This document shows positions 29,793 to 37,524 of a stretch of 64,000 bases of DNA, piece by piece. The position numbers were made by a program, and so were the translations under genes. Every line of letters begins with the position of its first letter. The stretch's first letter is position 1. Source of the stretch: Acidovorax sp. sic0104 (GTDB lineage: Bacteria > Pseudomonadota > Gammaproteobacteria > Burkholderiales > Burkholderiaceae_C); NCBI RefSeq assembly GCF_019219095.1, contig NZ_JAHUWH010000001.1, positions 744,001 through 808,000 of the forward strand. Direction: 5' to 3'. Below the pieces are notes generated by a model. The model saw nothing but the letters and a program-made list of their open reading frames with translations. It did not search any database and was not told the origin of the DNA.

Positions 29793-31064
29793 CGCGCTCG
29801 CGGGCTCGCTGAGGGGCAGCATGCCTGGTTCAAGGGCGGAGGCCGGGAGTCGCCCGGCGGCGAGTGTCTTTCTTTTGCTTCGCCAAAAGAAAGGCACCAA
29901 AGAAAAGGCGACCCTGCTGTCTGCGACCCCTTCGCTGCGCTGCGGGGCAACCCGGGGTGCTCGGGCGCGGGGTGTGCCGCAGAACTCACTGCGCGCTGCG
30001 CGCTCCGTTCAGACAACTGCGGCAAGTCAGAGCACGAAGGCGTGTGTCCTGCGGCACACGCCCACCCCGCCCCCTGCGCGCCCCAGGCGCATCCAGAAGG
30101 GATGGGGGAGCCGAACAGCCTCACGGGCCATCGCGTTGCTCGGCCCCATCTCGCGGGCGCAAGCGCCACGCGCTGCGCGGGCGGGCCAAGCGCAGCGATG
30201 GCCCGTGCGGCTGTTCGGCTGTTCGGCTGTCCACCCCCTGCTGGCTGCGCCTGCGGCGGGGCGGTTGCGGGGTGAGCATGCGCGCTAGTGCGCGCATGCC
30301 TCGTGAACTGACTCGCCGCAGTTGTCTGAACGGAGCGCCCCAGGCGCGCAGTGAGTTCTGCGGCGCACCCCGCAACCGCCCCGACGCAGGTCGCCCCGTA
30401 GCGCAGCGAAGGGGTCGCAGACTGGGGGTCGCCCTTTCTTTGGTGACTTTCTTTCGGCGACGCGAAAGAAAGTTACCGCGCCGCCGGGCGCGCACCCCGG
30501 CTCCCGCACTCCACACAAGCACACCACCCAATCAGCGAGCCCGCGAGCAGCACCCAGGTTTCGACAAGCTCAACCCAAACGGGCGAGGGGCAAGGCGCCC
30601 CAAATTCGACAGGCCCAGCACCGCCTGCGCAGCGCGCGGCGCAAAGCGCCCGCGTCTTGGGGGCCGAGCAACGCAATGGCCCGTGTGGCTGTTTGGATGT
30701 TCGGCTGTCCACCCCCTGCTGGCTGCGCCTGCGGCGGGGCGGTTGCGGGGTGAGCATGCGCGCCAGTGCGCGCATGCTTCGTGCACTGACTCGCCGCAGT
30801 TGTCTGAACGGAGCGCCCCAGGCGCGCAGTGAGTTCTGCGGCGCACCCCGCAACCGCCCCGACGCAGGTTTGCCCCGTAGCGCAGCGAAGGGGTCGCAGA
30901 CTGGGGGTCGCCTTTCTTTTGGGTACTTTTCTTTGGCGAAGCAAAGAAGAAGTACCTCGCCCGCCGGGGCGAACTCCCGGCCTCCGCCCTTGAACCAGGC
31001 ACACCGCCAATCAGCGAGCCCGCAAGCAGCGCCCAGGTTTCGACAAGCTCAACCCAAACGGGCG
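29631..31064. repeat. Compound long inverted-repeat element A (gene-free)
   Basis: After the tandem head comes a left arm (29793 to about 30160) with a CTTTTGCTTCGCCAAAAG palindrome. A right arm (30220-30585) is largely its reverse complement, with AGTTGTCTGAACGGAGCGC answering the left-arm GCGCTCCGTTCAGACAACT. The right arm is then repeated directly at 30699-31064 with the same length. Each right arm ends in GGTTTCGACAAGCTCAACCC, the inverse of the head unit. The sequence matches element B (52654-53607) over the left arm without length change. All open frames here look like shadows of the palindrome. This fills the gap between the MFS and NUDIX-fusion genes. Confidence 0.85.
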
Positions 31065-31186
31065 GGGGGACGCGCCGGGTTTCTGCCAGCTCAACCCGAA
31101 ACGGGTGATGCAGGAGGACCGTCGATTCGACCAGCCCCGCCAAGCAGGCGCGGACTCCACGCCCCGCCCCCCTCGATAATGGCCCG

Positions 31187-32872
31187 ATGCCCCGTCCCAT
31201 CCAACAGCTCCACCCCTTCCGCGAACCCGTCGCCACACGCCCCGCCGCCACCGTGCTTTTGCTGCGCGATGCCGCAGCCTCCGGTGGGGCAGGCGGGCTC
31301 GAGGTGCTGATGACGCGGCGCTCCGACAAGGCCAGCTTTGCGCCCGGCGCCTACGTGTTCCCCGGTGGTGGCATCGATGCGCTGGATGCGGCCCCGCAAA
31401 CCCATGCCGCCGCAGACCGCCGCCCCACGCAAAGCGATCTGCACCTGACGCAGGCCATCGCCGCCATCCGCGAGAGCTTCGAGGAGCTGGGCGTGCTCCT
31501 GGCGCGGCATGCCGCCGACGGGTGCTGGGCCGGCGCCAGCGACATCGCCGCGCTGGACCGCCACCAGCCCTTCGCTGCGCAGTGCAGCGCGCGTGGCCTG
31601 CGGCTGGCGGCCGACAGCGTGTTCCTGCTGGCGCACTGGATCACCGACCGCGACCTGCCGCGCCGCTTCGACGTGCCGTTTCTCGTGGCCCGCATGCCCG
31701 AAGGCCAGGAGCCCGTCGCCGACGAGGCCGAGCAGTTCGAGCCCGTGTGGGTGAAACCCGCCGACGCGCTCTCGCGGCACGAGGCGGGACAATTCTTCAT
31801 GATCTTCCCGACCATCCGCACGCTGCAGCGGCTGGCCCGCTTCGACACCACCCAGGCCGTGTTCGACGCGCTGGCCGACGAACACCCGCTGTGGACCAGT
31901 TGCCCGCGCGCCGGCACCCTGGCCGGCAGGGAGGCGCGCTACATGGAAAGCGACATGCCCTACGGCGAGCTGGCCCTGGTGTGCCCCGATGGGCAGATCG
32001 TCCACCCGCTCGACTGGCAGACCGCACAGCCCGTGCCGCTGCTGCGCAACGTGCTGCGCCTCACGGCCCCCAACCCCGGCGTGATGACGGGGCCGGGCAC
32101 CAACAGCTACCTGGTGGGCGAGCCGGCCACGGGGTTCATCGCCATTGACCCCGGTCCGGCGGACCTGGAACACATCGACAGGCTCTGGCGTGCAGCCGGC
32201 GGCGACATCCGCATGATCGTGTGCACGCATTCGCACGCCGACCACTCGCCCGGCGCCGCGCCGCTGCAGGCTCTGTGCGTACAGGCTGGCAAGGCCCGGC
32301 CGCCCATCCTGGGGCTGCCGTCGGCTCCAACGGCACGTGCCGCCAGTACCTTCACTCCAGACCGTTCGCTACAAAACAATGAGCTGCTCACGCTCGCAGG
32401 ACAAACGCCGCAGGGCGAAATGACCCATAGCCTGCAAGTCGTTCACACACCCGGCCACGCCGCCAACCACCTGTGCCTGCTGCTGGTGGAAGACGCCCTG
32501 CTGTTCAGCGGCGACCACATCCTGAACGGCAGCACCACGGTGGTGGACCCGCCGGATGGCAACATGGCCGACTACCTCGACTCGCTGGACCGGCTGGACG
32601 CCATCTGCGCAACGCACGGCGTGGAGTTCATCCTGCCCGCACACGGCTACGTGCTGGGCCAGGCCCGCGGCGCCATCGCCAAGCTCAAGGCCCACCGCCT
32701 GGCGCGAGAGGCCAAGGTGCTGGCCGCCATGCAGGCGCTGCCCGGGGGCACCCTGGAAGACTGGGTGCGCCACGCCTACGACGATGTGCCGCCGCGCATG
32801 TGGCCGGTGGCCCAGCGATCGCTGCTCGCGCACGTGGAGCGCATACGCGCCCTCCAGCCTGGCAACGACTGA
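31187..32872 (+). CDS. NUDIX domain fused to a metallo-beta-lactamase-fold hydrolase
   Basis: 561 residues. Residues 1-250 look like a NUDIX domain: PAATVLLLRD, YVFPGGGIDALD and the partial Nudix box RESFEELGV, but with a long insertion between the glycine part and the RE part. Residues 280-560 are a metallo-beta-lactamase fold close to LACTB2/RNase Z relatives: GPGTNSYLVG, the zinc motif THSHADHSPG (HxHxDH), HTPGHAANH, FSGDHIL and PAHGYVLG. Substrate unknown; hydrolysis of an acyl-CoA or nucleotide derivative, or RNA, are all possible. A family-S repeat is read in frame at 32368-32423. Confidence 0.85.
   Translation: MPRPIQQLHPFREPVATRPAATVLLLRDAAASGGAGGLEVLMTRRSDKASFAPGAYVFPGGGIDALDAAPQTHAAADRRPTQSDLHLTQAIAAIRESFEELGVLLARHAADGCWAGASDIAALDRHQPFAAQCSARGLRLAADSVFLLAHWITDRDLPRRFDVPFLVARMPEGQEPVADEAEQFEPVWVKPADALSRHEAGQFFMIFPTIRTLQRLARFDTTQAVFDALADEHPLWTSCPRAGTLAGREARYMESDMPYGELALVCPDGQIVHPLDWQTAQPVPLLRNVLRLTAPNPGVMTGPGTNSYLVGEPATGFIAIDPGPADLEHIDRLWRAAGGDIRMIVCTHSHADHSPGAAPLQALCVQAGKARPPILGLPSAPTARAASTFTPDRSLQNNELLTLAGQTPQGEMTHSLQVVHTPGHAANHLCLLLVEDALLFSGDHILNGSTTVVDPPDGNMADYLDSLDRLDAICATHGVEFILPAHGYVLGQARGAIAKLKAHRLAREAKVLAAMQALPGGTLEDWVRHAYDDVPPRMWPVAQRSLLAHVERIRALQPGND
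32368..32423 (+). repeat. Short palindromic repeat (family S), decayed, inside the NUDIX/MBL gene
   Basis: GCTACAAAACAATGAGCT followed by CGCTCGCAGGACAAACGCC aligns over its whole length with the family-S layout (GCTA-AAA-AGCT, CGCTTG...CAAGCG, AGGGC). It is translated as SLQNNELLTLAGQTPQG in a loop between the zinc-site segments. The match is weaker than the dapF copy. Confidence 0.5.
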
Positions 32873-32918
32873 CGGCAGGAAAGTACTGGTCAAGATGCGA
32901 CCGCCCCCTACCCCAACC

Positions 32919-32977
32919 CGTTCACGCTGAGCCTGTCGAAGCGCCGCGCGGTGCTTCGACAGGCTCGGCACGAACGG
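32919..32977. repeat. REP-like palindrome (family R) after the NUDIX/MBL gene
   Basis: Two arms of about 24 bp, CGTTCACGCTGAGCCTGTCG on the left and the near-inverse CGACAGGCTCGGCACGAACG on the right, flank a roughly 10-bp GC loop. It lies 47 bp past the stop at 32872 and could form a stable RNA hairpin on either strand. Same family as 43457-43516 and 46712-46771. Confidence 0.85.
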
Positions 32978-33081
32978 ATGTGCCTGATCCTTGCCTGCGG
33001 ATCTGCCCGCACAGATTGCCCTTGAAGAGAATGCCGCCCAATGCTCCGAGCAGCGCGCTCCACGAACCGATCTAGCCCTCC

Positions 33082-33873
33082 ATGACCCAACAAAACCCCG
33101 ACCCTACCCACATCCGCCTCGCCAAACGCGTGGCCGACCAGCTGAAGTGCTCGCGCAGCACCGCCGAGCAGTTCATCGAAGGCGGCTTCGTGAGCGTGGA
33201 CGGCCAGACTGTCGAAGCGCCCGGCGCCCGGGTGCGCACCGACCAGGCCGTGGCGGTGGCGCCTGATGCCAGCCTGCTGGAGCTGACGCCGGTCACCCTG
33301 TTGCTGCACAAGCCTGCGGGGTTTGAAGCGGGCCTTGGCCACCCTGCACAGGGTGGGGGCACATCCCAGGGAAGCCGCAGCCAGGGCGCCGCATCGGCCA
33401 CCACGCTGCTGGGCGCCGCGTCGCACCTGCCGGAAGACGCCTCGGGCATCCGAGTGCTGCAGCGCCACTTCCGGCAACTGGAATGCTTCACGCCCTTGCC
33501 CACCGAAGCCAGCGGGCTCGTGGTCTACACGCAGGACAAGCGCATCGCTCGAAAGCTGGCCGAAGACATCGAAGTGCTGGAGCAGGAGTGCATCGTCGAA
33601 GTCCGGGGCGAGATTGCCCCGAATGGCCTGCAGCGCCTGTGCCATGGCCTTTCATTCAACGGCCGCCCGCTGCCGCCCATCAAGGTGAGCTGGCAGAGCG
33701 AGACCAGGCTGCGATTCGCGCTCAAGGGCATACGGCCCGGGCAGATCCCGGCGATGTGCGAGGCCGTGGGTCTGTCGGTGGTGGCGGTCAAGCGCATCCG
33801 CATAGGCCGCGTGCCGCTCGCCAAGGTGCCCGAGGGGCAGTGGCGGTATCTCCAGCCCTGGGAGAGGTTCTGA
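33082..33873 (+). CDS. S4-domain, pseudouridine-synthase-like protein lacking the catalytic Asp
   Basis: 263 residues. An N-terminal S4 RNA-binding domain (about 10-60: IRLAKRVADQLKCSRSTAEQFIEGG) precedes a RluB/RluF-type fold (70-255) with LLLHKPAGFEAG. Where active synthases have GRLDxxxxGLLLLT, this protein has PLPTEASGLVVYTQD: the catalytic aspartate is replaced by proline. VKRIRIGRVPLAKVPEGQWRYL at the C-terminus is well conserved. It may bind rRNA without modifying it, or use another residue. An insertion rich in Gly/Ser/Ala (about 90-115) is also unusual. Confidence 0.83.
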   Translation: MTQQNPDPTHIRLAKRVADQLKCSRSTAEQFIEGGFVSVDGQTVEAPGARVRTDQAVAVAPDASLLELTPVTLLLHKPAGFEAGLGHPAQGGGTSQGSRSQGAASATTLLGAASHLPEDASGIRVLQRHFRQLECFTPLPTEASGLVVYTQDKRIARKLAEDIEVLEQECIVEVRGEIAPNGLQRLCHGLSFNGRPLPPIKVSWQSETRLRFALKGIRPGQIPAMCEAVGLSVVAVKRIRIGRVPLAKVPEGQWRYLQPWERF

Positions 33874-33900
33874 CGCCTCCTGAGTCGCCTTCGGCACCAT

Positions 33901-34036
33901 CCCCTGGGGCGGACGCACCCGGCGGCGTGGCAAAGCCAGTTCCACGGGAAGGACTGATGCCCCCGTGAGCGGCTGCGCCGCTTCCCCCCAAGGGGAACGC
34001 ACCCGGTGGCCTGGCACAGCCAGATCCACGGGTGCG
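33901..34036. repeat. GC-rich hairpin repeat (family G), two inverted copies
   Basis: 33901-33948 (GGACGCACCCGGCGGCGTGG ... TTCCACGGG) and 33961-34036 (AGCGGCTGCGCCGCT, CCCCCCAAGGGGAACGCACC, CCACGGGTGCGC) are reverse-orientation copies of the block found at 23683 and 24820. They start 27 bp after the pseudouridine-synthase-like gene and fill most of the gap before the YjgN-like gene. Confidence 0.65.
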
Positions 34037-34083
34037 CTGGCCGGGGCGCGCCCTTTGCGAACGGCGTGTAGCGGGCGACCAAT

Positions 34084-34140
34084 GCTATTAAAAATGTAGC
34101 TATTAGCGCTTGACTATCAAGCGGTAGAGGCCATTTTTAC
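34084..34140 (+). repeat. Short palindromic repeat (family S), reference copy
   Basis: Contains GCTATTAAAAATGTAGCT, the hairpin GCGCTTGACTATCAAGCG and GGTAGAGGCCATTTTTAC. I use this complete intergenic copy as the reference for the family. It lies about 60 bp upstream of the YjgN-like gene start. Confidence 0.85.
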
Positions 34141-34200
34141 TTGGATTTCGTTGCCACGCGTCGCTGCTACACTGCCTGCCACTCAGGAGGGAGTGAGTTC

Positions 34201-35469
34201 ATGAACGAAAACAACACCGGCGGCTCGGCAGGACCGATGTCGACCTTCATGCCGCAGAACATCGATGCGCATCCACTCGAATTCACCGGCAGCGGCGGCG
34301 AGTATTTCAGGGTGTGGATCGTCAATGTGCTGCTGTCCATCGTCACGCTGGGCATCTACACGCCCTGGGCCCGGCGGCGCACCGCGCAGTACTTCTACAG
34401 CCACACGCTGGTGGCGGGCAGCCCGCTCGAATTCACCGCGCAGCAGCGCAAGATGGTGATGGGATTCATCCTGCTGACCTTGATCACCATTGCCTACAAC
34501 ATCGCCGCCAACACCGGGCAGGACACCGCAGTCGCAGTCCTGCTGCTGACCGGTGCGGTGCTCTCCCCGCTGATCTGGGGCAGCGCAATGCGCTTTCGTC
34601 TGGGAGCCACGCGCTGGCGCGGCCTGCGCCTGCAGTTCACCGCCACCTGGAAAGAGGTCTACGTCGCCAGTTGGCCCATGTTCGCGCTGGCGCTGGTGTG
34701 GTTCGGCGTGTTCTTTGGCCTGCAGATGCTGTCACCCGAGCTCGCCCAGGCCATGGAGGCTGTCGAAGAGGCCGAGGAAGGCGCCAAGCGAGCCCTTCCG
34801 AGCTTCACCCCCGCCATGGGCGGCCTGCTGGCATTGGGCCTGGTGCTCACGGTGCTGTGCTTCATCCGCCTGGAATACAACTACAAGAGCCTGCTGGTAC
34901 TGCACGCGCAGGTTGGCGCCGAGCGTGGCCGCTGGAAGCCTGTGTACATGGACTTCGTGAAGGTCTGGCTCGCCACGGTGGCCGTGTTCATCCTGTGCGT
35001 CGTGCTCATTGCCGCGCTGATCGGCGTGCTCGCGGGCAGCTCGATCGCGCTGCTGGCAGCCACCACAGACAAGCTGGGCTTCTGGATGTTCGTCGTGATC
35101 GCCGTGGCCATCATCGGGGGCATGCTGCTGCTGTTCCTCGCCTCGGCCCCGGCCCGGGCCTACCGCGAGGCCCGCATGTTCCAGCTGCTGTGGAACAACA
35201 CCGGCGTGAGCCATGTGGCACGCTTCAAATGCCACTTGAAGAGCGGCCGCTACGTGGGCCTGCGCATCAAGAACATGCTGCTGACCCTGTTCACGCTGGG
35301 CCTGTACCGGCCGTTCGCCCGCGTGAGCGAATACCGCATGAAGCTCGAATCCGTCACGCTGCACGTCAAGGGCGGCGTGGAGCAGGTGGCCGGCGCCATG
35401 GTGCGCCAGCAGCAGGGCGGCCTGGGCGACGCGCTGGCCGATGCGGCCGGCCTGGACCTTATCGGATAA
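34201..35469 (+). CDS. YjgN-like DUF898 membrane protein
   Basis: 422 residues from the ATG at 34201 (MNENNTGGSAG), preceded by AGGAGGG. The DUF898 signature is visible twice: LEFTGSGGEYFRVWIVN with LGIYTPWARRRTAQYF near residues 20-65, and LLTLFTLGLYRPFARV near 360. About six hydrophobic segments (for example ILLTLITIAYNIAA and AVFILCVVLIAALIGVLAG) place it in the inner membrane. Function is unknown in the family. It is followed by an M48 peptidase, a partnership seen in other proteobacteria, suggesting co-expression. Confidence 0.88.
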   Translation: MNENNTGGSAGPMSTFMPQNIDAHPLEFTGSGGEYFRVWIVNVLLSIVTLGIYTPWARRRTAQYFYSHTLVAGSPLEFTAQQRKMVMGFILLTLITIAYNIAANTGQDTAVAVLLLTGAVLSPLIWGSAMRFRLGATRWRGLRLQFTATWKEVYVASWPMFALALVWFGVFFGLQMLSPELAQAMEAVEEAEEGAKRALPSFTPAMGGLLALGLVLTVLCFIRLEYNYKSLLVLHAQVGAERGRWKPVYMDFVKVWLATVAVFILCVVLIAALIGVLAGSSIALLAATTDKLGFWMFVVIAVAIIGGMLLLFLASAPARAYREARMFQLLWNNTGVSHVARFKCHLKSGRYVGLRIKNMLLTLFTLGLYRPFARVSEYRMKLESVTLHVKGGVEQVAGAMVRQQQGGLGDALADAAGLDLIG

Positions 35470-35624
35470 GGTACTGAGGCGCTACGCGCCTTCCCCCTTC
35501 TCTCGCATGGCTGCGCCATTCGGGAAGGGGGACGCCGCCAGCGCGGCGGGGCGGCCCTCGCGCAGCGGCTGCTCGTCCAGATTGCGCCAGTTTCAACGGC
35601 CCCACCACGTGACGGACAACTGAG

Positions 35625-36878
35625 ATGAACGACCCCCTACGCGCTGCATCGCCGATTCCTGGCCGCTGGTTCGACGGCCTGAGCAGCAAGGCCCGGCCCG
35701 TGATGGTGAGCCTGCGGCCGACGCCGCGAGGTCCGTCACTGGTGCTGCACCCGCTCTCTCAGCCAGGCGCCGAGCCTGTGGTGTTTGCCTGGAAGGACGT
35801 GGGTTGGCCCGAGGCCTGGAACGAGCGCAAGCCCCCGCCCCGCGTGGTCGTGGACCTGCGCGACCACGGCAGTGTCGAGATCGACGCCGTGGCCGAATGG
35901 CGCGCCGCGCTGGCCGCTGCGGGCGATCGCCCCGGCATCGCCCAGCGCATGCAGACGCGCTGGCCCGTGCTGCTGGGCGTGACGGCTGCTGCCGTCATCG
36001 GCCTCACGCTGTTCTACCGCTACGGCACGCCCTGGGCCGCCACGCAGCTCACCCGCTTCGTGCCCATCGGCTGGGAAACCAGCGTGGCCGAGAACGTGCT
36101 CAAGCAGATGGACGACGGCACCCTGAAGCCCAGCAAGCTGCCCAAGGAGCGGCAGGATCAGCTCAAGGCCCGCTTCGACACGCTGGTCCGGCAAACGCCC
36201 CAGACCTTGCACCGTTATCCGGACTACCGCCCGCCGCTGTCGCTGGAGTTCCGCTATGGCATGGGAGCCAATGCGTTTGCGCTGCCCGGCGGCAAGATCG
36301 TGATGACCGACGGCATCGTCAAGGCCGCTGCCGACAAAGGCCTGCCCGACGACGCCCTGGTGGGCGTGCTGGCGCACGAGGTCGGCCACGTGGTGCACCG
36401 CCACACCACCCGCATGGTGGTGGAGCAAGGCGTGCTCAACATGGGGATGGGCCTGGCGTTGGGCGACGTGTCGGGCATTGTGTCCACCGGCGCGTCGGTG
36501 CTCACCGGCCTGGCCTACAGCCGCAGCCACGAGCGTGAAGCCGACTGCTACGCCATCGCCCTCATGCGCCACACCGCGCTGCCGACGGCCCCCATGGGCA
36601 AGCTGCTCCTGGCCATCGCGCACGACGAAGAGGAAGAAGAAAAAAAAGAAAAGGCCCAGAAGCAAAAGGACAAGGAAAAAGACAGCTCCACGCCCGCTGC
36701 AGGCCAGGGGACAGATGCCGCAGCACCTGCCAGCGCCCCCGCGCCAGGCTCCAAGGGCAAGACCCGTGCAGAGCTGGAGGCCCACCCCGTGTGGTCGCTG
36801 CTCAGCAGCCACCCGGACACCGTGCGCCGGGCCACCGAACTGGAGCAGGGGCACGCACCGCATTGCGGCAAGGACTGA
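35625..36878 (+). CDS. M48-family zinc metallopeptidase, membrane-anchored
   Basis: 417 residues. An N-terminal cytoplasmic domain of about 110 residues precedes one membrane segment (VLLGVTAAAVIGLTLFY, about 108-125). The M48 domain follows, with ALPGGKIVMTDGIV and the zinc motif LAHEVGHVVHRH (HExxH) near residue 248, and the third ligand region SRSHEREADCYA. A Lys/Glu-rich linker (KKEKAQKQKDKEK) and the ETHPVWSLLSSHPDTVRRA-like tail are typical of the YjgN-neighbour peptidases (here EAHPVWSLLSSHP). The 155-bp gap before it contains GC-rich hairpins like family G. Likely membrane protein quality control. Confidence 0.9.
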   Translation: MNDPLRAASPIPGRWFDGLSSKARPVMVSLRPTPRGPSLVLHPLSQPGAEPVVFAWKDVGWPEAWNERKPPPRVVVDLRDHGSVEIDAVAEWRAALAAAGDRPGIAQRMQTRWPVLLGVTAAAVIGLTLFYRYGTPWAATQLTRFVPIGWETSVAENVLKQMDDGTLKPSKLPKERQDQLKARFDTLVRQTPQTLHRYPDYRPPLSLEFRYGMGANAFALPGGKIVMTDGIVKAAADKGLPDDALVGVLAHEVGHVVHRHTTRMVVEQGVLNMGMGLALGDVSGIVSTGASVLTGLAYSRSHEREADCYAIALMRHTALPTAPMGKLLLAIAHDEEEEEKKEKAQKQKDKEKDSSTPAAGQGTDAAAPASAPAPGSKGKTRAELEAHPVWSLLSSHPDTVRRATELEQGHAPHCGKD

Positions 36879-37034
36879 AGACGGCCGCTGGGCATGCACG
36901 GGGCTTGGCCATGTCGCATGGGATGGTGCGACGGAGCAGGCGGTGGCATTGGACTTGCGCTGCGAGATCACGCCCCCCGGGCCCTCGGCCGCGCGGACCT
37001 GCAAGCCGCAGATGCCTGGGAAATCAAAAAATGT

Positions 37035-37470
37035 GAAGCACGCCGATAAGCCGGATTCTGTGCACCACGGTTGCCCGCAGTGTGACCGCCATTAATCTGG
37101 GCCGGGTGTCGCCACCACGGCTCGGTGCTACCTACCCGCCAGCTCTGCGGAACCACATCAACGCTGGCCTACTTGGTATTGCTGCGCGTAGAGATTGCCC
37201 GTTTCACCCGAAGCGGGCGCCGCCCGCTTCGGGTGGCTATGGTCTTTGCGGCTTTCGCCGCAAACCGTCTGGCTCGCGCCAGCCGTACCCGCTTGCGCGG
37301 GTGACCGATAGAACACCTTCGGTGGCTTGTGCCTGCTCCGACTCGTCTCTGTTGCTCTGATCCTCACCTCACGGTGGGCAGCCGTTAGCTGCTACGCTGT
37401 CCTGTGCAGTCCGGACGTTCCTCCAGTGCCTGGTTTCCCAGATTGCACCAGCGGCGGTCTGGCGTGCTTC
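37035..37470 (-). ncRNA. rnpB: RNase P RNA, bacterial type A
   Basis: The catalytic RNA that matures tRNA 5' ends. On the minus strand it starts GAAGCACGCCAGACC and ends GGCTTATCGGCGTGCTTC. The first and last ten bases (GAAGCACGCC/GGCGTGCTTC) pair as helix P1. The conserved GGAGGAACGTCCGGACTG lies about 55 nt in, and ACAGAATCCGGCTTAT is near the 3' end. A T-run (complement of 37025-37030) follows the 3' end. Length 436 nt. The position between the M48 peptidase and rtcR leaves no protein gene in 36879-37524. Confidence 0.95.
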
Positions 37471-37524
37471 ACGGGCGGAATTATCTCATTGGTGTGCAGC
37501 ACCCGGCTGACGCGATCGGGCGTT

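Noticed and set aside
29664-30832. Several open frames of 80-320 codons within the long repeat element A, and their twins in element B
   Set aside because: They occur in several frames of both strands, include translations of the tandem units (FRQAQPERAG repeats) and mirror one another because the DNA is palindromic. None has a ribosome-binding site or a known domain.
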